Of a stretch of 64,000 bases of DNA, positions 32,716-44,744 are shown piece after piece. How positions within the stretch are numbered: the first letter of the stretch is position 1; every line of letters begins with the position of its first letter. Below the pieces are notes generated by a model, which saw nothing but the letters and a program-made list of their open reading frames with translations, made no database searches and was not told where the DNA came from. The translations under genes and the position numbers were made by a program. This DNA comes from Corylus avellana (taxonomy: Eukaryota > Streptophyta > Magnoliopsida > Fagales > Betulaceae): NCBI RefSeq assembly GCF_901000735.1, contig NC_081549.1, forward strand, positions 7,493,416 to 7,557,415, read 5' to 3'.

Positions 32716-33918
32716 TCAAGATGGATAAGAAGAGAGCAAGTTTTTTGGTATACATGAAGAACTCCTCCATGCCCTATCGTGCAGCTTAAGTATCTCTCTA
32801 GCTTTTTCTTTAGCCTTGTTCTCACAGTCAATTTGAAGCATCAAACATAGCTTTGCCACCACACCCAACTGCAACATTTCCTGAACAACCGCCGGAGTCG
32901 CTGAGAACTTCGAAACTGACAGGAGAATTCTCACAGCCTTGTCGGTCGCCACCTGCGAAACCCTCATAATTTTCTTCGACACGATGGCCAACCCCGCAGC
33001 GTGCTCCAAGAGCTCGGCCCGCCCCTCGGCGCATCCGCAGAGAATGTCCACCGCCATCAACATCATCTCACAAGCCCTTCGTTCGGAAGAATCAAGAAGA
33101 AGTCCTATCAAAACAGAAATTGCGCCTCCATTGACGGCTTTGATTCTGTTTCTCCCCCACGGAGAAAGCTGGATTAGTAGTTTCAATGCGGCGCTTGAGG
33201 CCTGCTGGGAGATCTGATCATGCAAAACCTGCACTATTTCGACGAAGAATTCGGTTTCCAACTTGATCATCTGCATCGGATCAGCACCTGCCATCATGGA
33301 TTTCAACAACAAAATCGAATAAGCACGAGACTCGTAGCTGCCACGTTGCATGACTCGTAGCAATGATTTGATAAATTCGCCATTTTTCCCGATGAGAATC
33401 TTCAGAGTAGCTCCTGAAAGCTGGAGACTGTAGAGGATGCTTAAGGCGTCGGCGCTTGAAGCTTCTTCTACTGTTGTTGAACTCACAATGGAAGCTAAGA
33501 ACTCAACGGCTCCTGCAGCTTGCATGCAACGTTTGTTGGCGGCACTCTCCGAAGCGATTGAGCGGAGTTTTTGCAAACACTTGGCATTCAAGTGTGGGGA
33601 TTTGGCGTCGTTGAGGAGCTTGGCAATCTGGGTTTTGCTGATCGGAGGCTTCGGGGTCGGAATCCTTTCGACGCCGTGGGAGGCGTTCATGGTGCACCAA
33701 GACTGGATTAATCGCCTGAGAGTGTGGTTTGGCGTGAGATCACAGTCGGCGGGAAGTGCTTGTTTTGTAGCCGGACAGGTGTTGTTCTTCCCGGAAAACA
33801 ACCACTTTTCGATGCTTTCGCGGTCGTAGGTTATTCCGGTGGAGACTGTGACGGGGTCTTTCATGAGCTCCAGAGAAATGGGGCAGAGAAAGAAGGGAGG
33901 AACGTCGATCTCGTCCAT
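32716..33918 (-). CDS. U-box E3 ubiquitin ligase, PUB22/23/24 type, copy 3
   Basis: 400 residues, intronless, collinear with copy B and about 95% or more alike. The U-box (7-80) keeps C12, I14, W39 and the DPVTVSTGITYDRESIEKW core, with G43 and A57 as in copy C. The ARM-type region follows. Copy-specific changes include GATLKILI where copy B has EAALKNLI, AGADPMQ for AVADPMQ, and LQID near the C-terminus. The frame is unbroken, so a working ligase is likely. It arose by tandem duplication with copy B, as shown by the shared flanks and the junction near 32504. The stop is followed by a longer (ga)n tract (32690-32718). Confidence 0.93.
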   Translation of the reverse strand: MDEIDVPPFFLCPISLELMKDPVTVSTGITYDRESIEKWLFSGKNNTCPATKQALPADCDLTPNHTLRRLIQSWCTMNASHGVERIPTPKPPISKTQIAKLLNDAKSPHLNAKCLQKLRSIASESAANKRCMQAAGAVEFLASIVSSTTVEEASSADALSILYSLQLSGATLKILIGKNGEFIKSLLRVMQRGSYESRAYSILLLKSMMAGADPMQMIKLETEFFVEIVQVLHDQISQQASSAALKLLIQLSPWGRNRIKAVNGGAISVLIGLLLDSSERRACEMMLMAVDILCGCAEGRAELLEHAAGLAIVSKKIMRVSQVATDKAVRILLSVSKFSATPAVVQEMLQLGVVAKLCLMLQIDCENKAKEKAREILKLHDRAWRSSSCIPKNLLSSYPS

Positions 33919-34330
33919 TAATTTTGAGCAGATACGAGATAAAAAGTTTGAAGGTGTTAGAGAAGGCGCTAGCTGTGTGAATTGGTTTGAAGATGTTGGG
34001 AGAGGAGATCAGGGGGGGTTTTATATACGCGTTGTGGAGTGAGGTTTCTAAATGAGAAAGTCAAACACGGACAAAATGAGAGCGTTGAGAGATAGAGAGA
34101 GAGAGAGAGATGACTTTTCCAAGCTATTAAGAGTCGGTCATCAATGGCTGGTTAATTGAATGTGCATTATCCGGTGCCACGCCCTTTGACTTTCTCTCAC
34201 TTCTTTCTCTCTCTACAAGTATATATGTTTTTTTTTTTTTTTTTTTAATTAAATTTTATGAAACTCGTGGTTTTTAGAAACGTCCACTTGCCGACAAAAG
34301 GTGGTGGGAGGGGTAGGATTAATTGTCAAT
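33919..34330 (-). promoter_or_regulatory. PUB copy 3 promoter
   Basis: The proximal part has the same CGCG-TATA unit (34018-34030) and a W-box core (agtcaa, about 34059-34064), then a GA-rich run (34090-34110). The distal part (34140-34330), absent from copy B, has another TTGACT on the plus strand (34186-34191) and a poly-T run. Confidence 0.62.
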
Positions 34331-35826
34331 TTTGTTTATTTAGGAAACGATGTCACTCCATGGTTCTACTTGGCCAACCTTTTTCAAATGGGGAAATTGA
34401 GTTGCATAAATTGAATTTGTCCGCATGATTTAATATATGATTAGGGTAAGTAAGGACCAAATGATTCAATGTTTGCCTTAGTCAACCCCATTGGCATTGC
34501 AACTTGTAACGGCAGTACGAAGTATTTCACCTTTTTTTTTAGGTTTGATATGGACACAATAAAAACTTAACTCTTAACCAACTTCTTTCTATGTGTAAAA
34601 AAAATTTGAATTTTAAATCAAGTAAATTGTTTTTTTTTTTTTTTCTAAATTTTTAGAATCCCAAAATTCTCTCTATCAATTTTTTTTATTTTTTATTTTT
34701 TAAATAATACGTAGGAGAGAAGTTGGTCATAACTTAAATTTATGTTGTGACCTTAACATTTTCTCTTTTTTTTAGGTATCAAGTATTATTTTACGTACAT
34801 TCCTTAGATTTTGTGACTTCAATATATATATATATATATATTTTAAACTTTTTTTATTTTTCTAACTTTAAACTTAAAAAGTAGTTAACAGTACTCATGA
34901 AGAACAGTATTTGGTTGCGTTGAAAATTCTAGCTCTCACACAAAGAGATTAGAACAACAATTAATAAAAAACGTGCTCGAAGAAAAATTGGTAAGCCCCA
35001 TCCAATTAACAATCAAGAAGAAAGAAGAAAATTAACAATCAATTGTCGTTGTCGGCCATGAAATCAAGTCTTCTCACGTGGCAAAAAAAACCCAATTACT
35101 AGTCCCACTCAGACAGTAAGAATAGTAGTGGCAGTGCCATGCATATCCACATGGCAAAATTTCAAAGCCGCCATCGCCAGCCAACTCCTCTTAGAGAGGC
35201 TGACCTGTCCTTATGATCCTATCCCCTAATTCCACCCTGCAGGCTTCCACGAGCCCTTCGTTGTCAATAAGAACCCGTGTGAGAGCAGCGTAGCCGTTGA
35301 TCGCTCTGGTCGTTCGCCTGGCCATAGATTAATCCGCAGTACCCATGGTTTACGAAATTCTTTTATTGGTAGTTGGATGTTTTATTTCTACTTTTGTATG
35401 TTTTTTCTGTTTAATGTGAAGTCAACCGCCAAGCCGACCATGACGTCTCACCCGTGGCAGTAATTTAAGGAATTTACTTATTTATTTTCACATTTATAAT
35501 ATATTAATATATTTTTATAAAAAATATATATATCTACTTTAACCTCCTAAATTATGGTAAATTATGTATTACCATGTACAATTTTATTTGCACCTCTTTA
35601 AAAAATGACATCCGCAGGCCTAAAATTATTCACTTTTATTTACCCTTCATATTACTATCACCTATCAAATAAGTTACTTTTGTATTTTTTTTTTTTTGAG
35701 AATATTCTTGACGTTATTAAAAAGTAAATATAATTTCACGTACACAAAATAGTAACATGGGTTCAGCTCTTGAGGTTACTTTTTACTGTTTGAAGGCATA
35801 CATAAAAATATAGCGGTTGTTAGGCC
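34331..35826 (-). repeat. PUB-upstream flank, unit 3
   Basis: Non-coding. It has a unit-specific AT-rich stretch (about 34510-34780) and then matches unit A 9763-11200 and unit B. The GC-richer island is at about 35100-35350 with its frame broken by a stop. Homology stops near 35826 at tagcggttgttagg. Confidence 0.75.
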
Positions 35827-36574
35827 GTTGTTTTCATCAGCATTTTCCGTTATGATTTACATCCACACATGAATATTCCTACAAGCACAAGCACCATCTT
35901 ACACATGCACACTAAAGGACAAAACAAGCCCCGCAAAAGAATAAAACAATTGCATATCTCAAAAAAGATATCACTTTTTAAAAGATAAACTTACGGTTTG
36001 CTTTTTAAAGCTACTATCTTCCAACATCTATTTAATTCAAACTAGTAAGCACTTGCCATAGAACAAAAACAAAATAACCAGACACACAAGAGGAGACAAA
36101 GATTGTTTACATAAATAGAAAGTACTGCCAAAAAACGCAAATGCCCAAGTCTCAGACTCAGATGAAGACGACGGCAAGAATTATTGGGGAAGATGAAGAC
36201 GACGGCAGCACAGGGGATATAGAAGGATTATGTTTATTTAATTTGACGTGAAGCGTGTGTTGGAGCCTCAAAATGACGTGAAAAAAATGTAATTGTCATT
36301 TTTTAAAAGCATAAATAAAAAAGAACACGTGTCTTATTTTTATTGAGTGTGATGTGGCAATGTAATGGTTTCCGTTAAATCATTTAACAGAAAATGATTT
36401 CAGGGAGTAAAATGTTATTTTGACCTACCCTAGATTTAACGGAAAATGATTTCAGGGAGTAAAATGTTATTTTGACCTACCCTAGGGACCAATAAATTAT
36501 TTTTTAAACCACAGTGAGTGATTTGTAAATTAGGCCAACCACAAGGACCAATTTTGCATTTATCCATTATATAT
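35827..36574. other. Unit 3-specific insertion
   Basis: About 750 bp not seen in units A, B or C, lying between two parts of the PUB-upstream flank. The right end (36486-36565) resembles MITE ends: gggaccaataaattattttt and aaggaccaattttgcattta. No coding sequence is visible. It includes a 52-bp tandem duplication. Confidence 0.5.
36382..36485. repeat. 52-bp tandem duplication
   Basis: Units 36382-36433 and 36434-36485 differ at one base (aacaga versus aacgga). Confidence 0.92.
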
Positions 36575-36883
36575 ATTACATCATGAAGCAAGATGGTGTA
36601 GAGGGTTTGCAATAGCAAATAACAATAGAATCACAACTTTTCTTAAACCAAGATTCTATCAAGAAATCAAGGCAAAAGGGGTAGAAAATCACCCACTCTC
36701 TGTTTCATATTGATAAATTGATCAAAATACATAAATCTGTCTCTTACATATTAGGTTGGCTACATTTATAACAATAAGCAAACTTGGAGCAAAAATAAAC
36801 CTAAGCCTATTATGTGAACTTCTAGAATAATAAAGAAAAAATTACAATTAAATAAAATCATAATTTAAATAATGTAAATAATA
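36575..36883 (+). repeat. PUB-upstream end with empty L1 site, unit 3
   Basis: Matches 11560-11810 and then continues, without an L1, through aacctaagcctatt (36798-36811) into the distal spacer. It ends at the 100-N gap. On the far side of the gap is the interior of an L1 that in copy 1 sits in exactly this target. Confidence 0.82.
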
Positions 36884-36983
36884 NNNNNNNNNNNNNNNNN
36901 NNNNNNNNNNNNNNNNNNNNNNNNNNNNNNNNNNNNNNNNNNNNNNNNNNNNNNNNNNNNNNNNNNNNNNNNNNNNNNNNNNN
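36884..36983. other. 100-N scaffold gap
   Basis: Exactly 100 undetermined bases, probably a placeholder of unknown true size. The flanks do not fit as one continuous locus: empty L1 site on the left, L1 interior on the right. Confidence 0.99.
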
Positions 36984-37331
36984 AGACATAGTGACATGGG
37001 TGATAGCCAATTTTGCAAGCATATGCGCCGCATTATTAGCGTCCCTCATTATATGCTTGAAACTGGCGTTTTCCAAAGAAAGCAGCTCGTTCTGTATACA
37101 TTCTATGAATTGCCCATAGTTGCTTAGACACGACTCTGCTGAAGCAATAGCCTTGACAACTTGCATGGAGTCACCTTCAAAGATAATGTTATCGAAGCCC
37201 AATTCCTTACAGAAAATAATAGCATATACCGCTGCTAGAGCTTCAGCCGAAGTTGGATCAGTTTGAATGGTCAGAGATAAGCTTTGTGCTACAACAAACT
37301 TACTAGTTGAGTCTCTAACTATGAGTCCCAC
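36984..37331 (-). pseudogene. L1 RNase H domain, copy 2
   Basis: Same domain as at 11883-12353, with one copy of the 23-codon unit. The C-terminus is cut by the gap. Confidence 0.85.
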
Positions 37332-37367
37332 ACCAACATGTTTGTCTTTAGAGTGAATCCCAGAGTC

Positions 37368-40300
37368 CTAATTCATCTTTATCATGTTGCATGGTGGATG
37401 TTTCCATACCACCGTCTCTAATCTGCTGTCAGGGGTTAACTCGCAGTGGCTCATGGTATTCACTCTTTGAAATTCTTCCAACAAAGACTGAGCTTCCTGC
37501 ATTAGCCTGGTCGGATGGCGAAAAGTTTTGCCAAAAATTACAGAGTTCCTCCTCAGCCAAATTTTTCTTGCCAAGGCAACGAACAGTTCAATTTCCTCTG
37601 TAGTGCATCGTCCACGAATTGACTCAAAGATATCTGGAAAGCTAGTACCCACTCCACCACATTTTTGCAATTTAATTGGCCCACCTCCCCACACATCATT
37701 TGATGATGGACACGTCCAAAGGATGTGCGCCATCGTCTCATCTGCAAGTCCACATATGGGGCATAAAGTGTCCAGATCTACTCCCTTCTTAGCCAAGTTC
37801 ATCCTAGTCGGTAGTAGATTATGTAAAGCTTTCCATAAAAGGAGTTTAGCCACATTTGGTATCTTGAGATTCCAACATTCCTTCCATGCTATCCCTTCAA
37901 CGACTCTAGACGTTCCACTACCTTGCTTGGCCATATTATCCATTTCCAAAAAGTAGGCACTTCGAACGGAAAAAAGTCTATTTTTTGTACCCCGCCAGAT
38001 AAGTCGATCCTTTGTAGGTAAAGGACTGATAGACATATTTCGAATTACCTCAGCTTCGTCATCCAAAAAGATCTGTGCAATAAGGTCACCCTTCCATGTT
38101 CTCGTGGCTGGATCAATAAGGTCTGAAACGCGAGCATTCCGATCAAGAATCTTCTGTGGTGATTTCACCATGTATGTGGTTGCCTGCGAGATCCATTTAT
38201 CACCCCACACGTGAATGTCCTCCCCATTACGAATTCTACAGAAAAGTCCATTTTTGAGAACCGGTTGAGCCGCCATAAAACTCCGCTAGACAAAGGAGGG
38301 TCAGTTGCCTAGGCTTGCATCCAGAATGGAACATGATGGGAAATATTTGGCTTTTAAAATTTTTCTAGCCAAATATTCTGGGCATTGTAGAAGTCGCCAA
38401 AGTTGCTTTGTTAGAAGTGCTTTGTTAAAATTCCCCAGATCACGAAAACCCAGACCGCCTTGGTCCTTGGAAGTACCCATTCTTGCCTAGCTCATCAAGT
38501 GTATTTTAGAAGTGTTTTCCTTATGTCCTCACCAGAAGCACTGTATCAACCCTTGTATTTCCTTTCAGAGGGCTACAAGTAATGAGAAGACACTCATACA
38601 ACATGTTAGAATAGTTTGCACCACCGCTTTAATTAAAACCTCTTTCCTTGCTTGCGTTAGAAACTTTGTCTTCCAATTATTAAGGCAATTCCAGACTCGG
38701 TCTTTTATACTTGCAAAAGCATATGTCCTCGACTTCCCAACTAGGGTTGGAAGCCCAAGATACTTTTCATAGCTCGGAGTAGCTTGGAGTCTCGAAAGTT
38801 GAGTAATTTCCTATCGCTTTTCTAGACTTGTATTCCGGCTAAAGAGGATAGAAATCTTCTCCTTGTTGAGCTTTTGTTCTGAGGCTACTTCATATTTTTT
38901 TAGGAGCTTTGTTAATCTTCTCCACTCAACCGAATTTGCTTTGCAGAATATCAGGCTATCATCTGCGAAAAATAAATGACTTAAACGGGGGCTGTTTCTG
39001 AAAGTAGGGACCCTTGTCAGCACTCCATTTTTCTGAGCTCGAGATAATAAGGCACTGAGTGACTCAGCACATAAGAGAAAAAGGTATGGGGATAATGAAT
39101 ACCCTTGCCTAAGCCCTCTCGAAGGTTTATGTGTCCAGCTGGCTGTCCATTGACTAGAATAGCATAGGAGACCGAGCAAACATAACTCATAATCAACCTT
39201 TTTCCAGCTCTCCGGGAATTCCATTTTATGCATCACTGCTTCTAGAAAAGCCCATTTCACTCAGTCATATGCCTTACTCATGTCTAGCTTAATCTCCATG
39301 TAACCCACCTTACTCCACAGTCTCGTATGAATAAAATGTAGAGTTTCGTAAGCCACCACAATATTATCTGAAATTAGCCTTCCAGGAATGAAGGCACTTT
39401 GATTTGCAGAAATGACATAAGGAAGGATCAACTTGAGTCGGTTTGCCAATACCTTTGCAATGATTTTGTAAATGACATTGCACAGGCTAATCGGCCTAAA
39501 GTCAGATGCGCAAACAGGAACTGTCTTCTTTAGGATTAAGGTAATATCTGTCACGTTAATGTTGATATTCAAATCAACTTCATTTAGGAAATGTAACACA
39601 ACATTACATACCTCCCTTCCAACCGTCTTCCATTGCTGTTGATAGAAATCCTCCGAAAAGCCATCAGGACCTGGCGCTTTTAGGGGTGCCATCTGCATCA
39701 AAGCTCTATGGACCTCATCCTCGGAATATGGAGCAAGTAAAGAAGTCTTCATGCCTGCCGATAGTCTTTCTTCAATAGCCCCTATATATTCATCAATATC
39801 ACGCGGCTCTGCCAATGTAAATAAGTCATGATAAAAGTCAATGAATGCCTACTCCACCTCATGTTGGGATCTACAAGTACGACCCATTCAGTCATCAATT
39901 TTCTCAATCCAATTGCAATGCTGTCTCTGATTTGCACAGGCATAGACACATTTGGCATTGCGATCACCATCTCTCAACCAATTTTCCTTTGCCCGTTGTC
40001 GCCATTTGAGCTCGTCTTGTTCCAACATGACATTTATTTCTTCTTTGAGCCCTTTTCAGCTTGCATGTTGAGTGGATTGGCCGCTTCTTGAAGTTTCTTT
40101 AATTCTGTTGTCTTCTTTAGAATAATTCTCTCTGTCAGTGGCTACTGTTTTTTGACCAATTTCTTGATAACCTTTTGACACCCATGTAGCTTCCGTCTGA
40201 AGACCGTCCAAGGTTCCTTAGTAGGATAACACACTGCCCATGCCTCATGAACATTTTTTTGAAAATCCCCATTCTTGGATCATCCCGCTTCATAGCGGAA

Positions 40301-41063
40301 AGGCCTCCACTTTTGTCCTCTAAAGGTCCCCTTCTTGTTTATAGTAAGAAGAATCGGAAGATGATCTGAACTACAACAAATCAACACATCCACTCTCACA
40401 TCCCATGTTGGCCTCCACCCTATCCAATCTTTCCAAAGTGTACTCATTACCCGGACGCCCATTATTCCATGTGTACTTTGGGCTCTTGAATCCTAGATCA
40501 TGAAGTCGACAATCCTCCAAAGCACGTTGAAATTCTTCCATTTGCCCCCTAGGTAGAATAATGAGTCCTTTTTTTTTTTCAGCAAGATTTACTATTTCAT
40601 TAAACTCTCCTATAGATACCTATGGAGTGGGTTGGAGGGAGTTGAGATGTCTAAGAAGAGCCAAAGATTCTTTCCGTTTTGCAGTATTCAGATGTCCATA
40701 GAACCCGGTGAATTTCCAATCAAGCCATGTACCACAACTACCAATCACCGCATTTATATGTCGGCGGCTATAATTTTGGATGTCAACAGTTAAAGAATTT
40801 TTCCAAAGCAACAATAATCCACCACTATGACCCACACTATCAACTCTAAATATATAATCGAAACCCAATTTTATTCGAAGATAATCGCAATTTTTATTTT
40901 GCTTTTCGGTTTCCATAAGAAAAACCAAATCGGGTTCCTTTTCCTTTATCAAACGGCGAAGGTCATGAATTGTCCGAGGGTTCCCAAGCCCTCGGCAGTT
41001 CCAACTTAATACAATCAATGGTTTGCAGCCCTGCCTGAACAATATGAGCATTAAAAGGTACAA
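37368..41063 (-). pseudogene. L1 ORF2 (endonuclease, RT, zinc region), copy 2
   Basis: The longest frame (38276-37368, 302 residues) covers the zinc-binding region with CPICGLADETMAHILWTCP. RT pieces are at 39815-39261 (APGPDGF, FRPISLCN, FIPGRLISDN, KLDMSKAYD) and 39260-38811 (GLRQGYSLSPYLF, FFADDSLIF). The endonuclease is at 41063-40620. The two RT frames are slightly less damaged than in copy 1 (for example KLDMSKAYD is readable), but stops and shifts still break ORF2. Confidence 0.87.
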
Positions 41064-41962
41064 TTTCCGAAGTTCTTACTTTTTTCCTTTCAACTGTGTC
41101 ACCTTGATTGGAGTAGGATTGCAAGCTTTGTTGTCCGTGGAGTTCTGCATGTTTGTAAGTAGCAGAGTTGCGTCTTTTCCTTCCCAGAGAAGGAGTTTTT
41201 GTCACAGAGTTTCCCTGGGAACGTGTATGTGGACTATCCAGCGTGGATCCTCCAGATTTCAGCTTCTTGCATGGCCCAGTTTGGTTTGAGGCGCCCACGT
41301 GTCCCAGTAGAGGTGATGTGGCTTCTCCAACACCCATCAAGCTCTTTTCTTCTCCCATAATATTCCATACCATTTTTTGCTGAATATGGTTCCATTGGCC
41401 CATATATAGTTTACCTGATCGCATCACAGTTTCTTCCCCATGATATCATGCCAGGTTCACGTTGTTGCTGCCGGAGTGTTCATGCTCTCCCTGCTTGGAA
41501 AGAAAATTACTCTCCATTCAATACCCCAAGCAGCAATCTCCCTGAATGACGAGATTGCCTTGCATAGGAGAGTGGGCATCTTCAAGATTCTCCAATAAAG
41601 GAGTCTGCCAGGTTTGGTGAGTTTCCACGTTGGCTTCCACTTCCAGAGAGGGAGAGCAAAGATCATTAGGAAATCTCTTCTTTTTTTTTTCGACTTTCCC
41701 AGCTGGCAAGGACTCTTTGGAGAGGAAAGCGCAGCTTGCTCTTTCCTTGTCTAGACCTTTTGGTATTTCTCTCTCCCCTTATTTCTTTCCATATTGTCCC
41801 CAGAGTAACTAATCGCCTCATTATCACCATCAGCCATCAATGGGTCCTGAGCTTCAAATGGAAACTCCTTCTCTGCTTCGTAACATGCATGGGCGAAAAT
41901 CCCATCATTGTCTCTAGCGGTTACATTCCTTTTTGAGACCCCAATAATGCCATCCCGCTCCG

Positions 41963-42763
41963 TCATTTCCGGCGCCTGTGATCGAAAAGCTTCATGGATC
42001 GCCCCCGCCGTATGTTCTTCAATCCTTTCTCTCTGCCTTGATTGCCTTTTTCTAGCCAAGGTCGGCTTTTTGGGACTTTAAGCCATGGCCCGTATTCAAA
42101 ATCTAAACTACCTCCTGGCTTACTTTTCCCATCACCTTTCAAACAATCTACACGGCCATGGCTAATCACACTGCAACTAAAACAAAACTTGGGTATTTTT
42201 TCATATTGAAAAGGCACCCATAGAGATTTGTCCTTCAGTTTCAGAGTACGCCCCATCGGAATGGGCTTGGTTAAACTTAAGTGTACCCTAACTCGTAGAT
42301 ACTCACCCCAACCCGTTCCATCCATGTCGGTGTCGACTTCTTCCACCTTTCCCACTATGGATCCAAGTTTGAGTCCTATCTCTCTTTCCATTCATACCAG
42401 TAGGAGATCATATATTCGGATCCAGAATAAAGCTGAATCGAACTTCATTTTATTGGGTGGTGTATACCCATCCAACTCTTCAATCGCAAACAGTTGGCCT
42501 TCAAAGATCCACAGACGACCTTCTAGTACTCTTGATCGATCCCAATAGTGTTCAAAATCCAAGTGGAATAGATTTTCCCCAATGACTTTGAAGTGTAGTG
42601 AACCCGTCGGCTTCCACCCTTTGATTAGGGTAGATCGGATATTGTCCTTCCCAATAATCTTGTTCACAGTAAGCTTGCGCACTAGCCAAGATTGTCCCTT
42701 AGATTCCAAGGCCTCAACAACACCTTCAATTGCCTCTATCCCAACGCTCCCCTCCTCTGACAA
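41963..42763 (-). pseudogene. L1 ORF1 (DUF4283 and CCHC knuckle), copy 2
   Basis: Two frames, 42763-42392 and 42391-41963, adjoin with an in-frame stop between LLLV and MEREIGL. In copy 1 the codon there reads through as cysteine (LLLVCMERE). The knuckle CFSCSVISHGRVDC is intact. Confidence 0.86.
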
Positions 42764-42958
42764 AGATAATTTTCCCTACCTCGTCACCAACTCGTCAGTC
42801 ATTCTTGTTCGAGAAACTCACACTCTCCAAGAGAAGGAAATTTCGTTGTCAATCCCTACACAAACTGTGAAGAAAGAATAGGATCAAGAACTCCCTCTCC
42901 TCTAGGGTTGTGAAAACGGCGCCCTAGAGTGTAAAACTTATATAAACCTAAGCCTATT

Positions 42959-43890
42959 ATGTGAACTTCTAGAATAATAAAGAAAAAATTACAATTAAAT
43001 AAAATCATAATTTAAATAATGCAAATAATAAAATAAAAATATATTTGATTGCTGGAATAAAATCTTCATTAAAGTCCCCAATAGAGCAATCAAGTCTTTT
43101 CTTATTGGATTATTGCATTTATTTCCGTTCAGCTTTTTAATCTTCCCTTTGTATCCCATTTTGACCTAACAAATATCGGAATTAGCCAAACCTCGTGACA
43201 CAAGACTTTGTAGATATTTGAATTAGCTTTCCAACACCATCAATCTTGCTCAAATCAGATATCCGAAAATTTGAGATATAACAGTTTTAGTAAAACTCAT
43301 CAGGTGTGAATTTAACCAAAATGGGTAAAACTGGCTTGCATCATTTAAAATTTAAAATTTTAAATAACATCACTACTTCATTTGAAACCAAATAATCCAA
43401 TTCCAGAAAAGAGAAGGCATTCGTTAGAAAGGTTATAAATTTTGGACAGAAATTTCCTCCGAACCAGTCTGGAGAAAATATCCTCCAACTCATTTAAAAT
43501 AGTGCCAAGTGTCGTTAAACATTTAAAACGTACATTAAATTCTTAAGGTCATTAATAGCAGTTTACTAATATAGACTAACGTTTTAAATGTTTATAGACA
43601 TTTGGCATGATTTTAAATGAGTTGGAGATGGAATTGGTGGCTCATATTAATACCAGTGGAAGGCCAAGTAGGCGGGAGCGGAGTGAACATCGCGATCAGT
43701 CCGTACAAGTAAGGTTTAGGGTTTTTCTATATATATGTATGATGTAACCCTGAATCATTAAGAGTAAAAATACAGCCGCCTCTCTGTGGACATAGGCAAA
43801 TTGCCGAACCACGTTAAATCTGTGTTTCGGCTCTCTCTTAATCTCTCTTTCCCTTTGATTCTATATTATTCATCAATTATTGTGTACGGT

Positions 43891-43931
<41 letters not shown>

Positions 43932-44640
43932 CTGAATCACTCTTTAAAGGTAATCTAGAATTGCGACATGAGACGTGTGAACTCACTTTTTTTAATGGTT
44001 AAACTGGTTTTTTAAGGCATAATTTTTTAATCTATTTTTTAATAGTAAACCGGTCATTAAATTAGCTTAATTAAAAGCATTTAATTATATTTCAATAATT
44101 TTCCTTATATGTGATTTCATTAAGTTCAAAAATTTACTGTACGCTATTTCTCATAATTTATTAATTTCCAAAACTATATAAAGAAAATATTTAGAATTTA
44201 AAAACATACTACATTAATTACTTCCTACAGTCAAATTCTGTTCACTGACTTAACAGATTCTAATAGCCTAAAACATTAGAGCTAATATAATTGTGATACT
44301 TGTCCTATTTAAGTCAGTGTCATACTAAGGAAATTTGTTAAATTAGTGGACGGAATTTGATTGTAGAGACTAAATTATATTTTTGACATACCTCAAGGAC
44401 CTTTGAGTTCATTTTGATACCATAAGAAGTTAATTGTAAATCAGGTAAACCACAAAGATTAATTTTGCATTTTTCCCTTTTATTAAAACAAAAAATTGTT
44501 TATTTTCCTCTGTATTTTTTTTTTTTTCAAATGTTCAAAATTATATGCCTTTGATTTGTACGATATTATTTTCTCAGAATTTATTACTTTCCAAAACTAC
44601 ATAAAGACAATAATTAAAATTTAAAAACATACTACATTAT
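42959..44640 (+). repeat. Distal spacer beside L1 copy 2
   Basis: Copy of 17900-19820 with a longer (AT)n (43898-43928) and a deletion of about 270 bp at 44219, which removes the left arm of the foldback MITE. It ends at aaaacatactacatt, where L1 number 3 is inserted. Confidence 0.82.
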
Positions 44641-44744
44641 TAAAAGCTGATGTTTTCTCTCTAGGACCTCGGGACCCTAGAGCAGAAGGATTGTTTTCCA
44701 AGCTGTAGAGATCCATCCACAGCTGTGGAAGTATTTTATCGATA

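Larger units (their letters stand above)
36984..42958 (-). mobile_element. L1-type retrotransposon, copy 2, 3' end cut by gap
   Basis: Nearly identical to copy 1 throughout, and it shares the same right-hand target and flank (aacctaagcctatt at 42945-42958). It is therefore a segmental or allelic copy, not an independent insertion. The 3' end, tail and left target duplication are lost in the gap. Relative to copy 1 it lacks the 69-bp duplication and keeps about 70 bp near 38249-38325. Confidence 0.9.
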
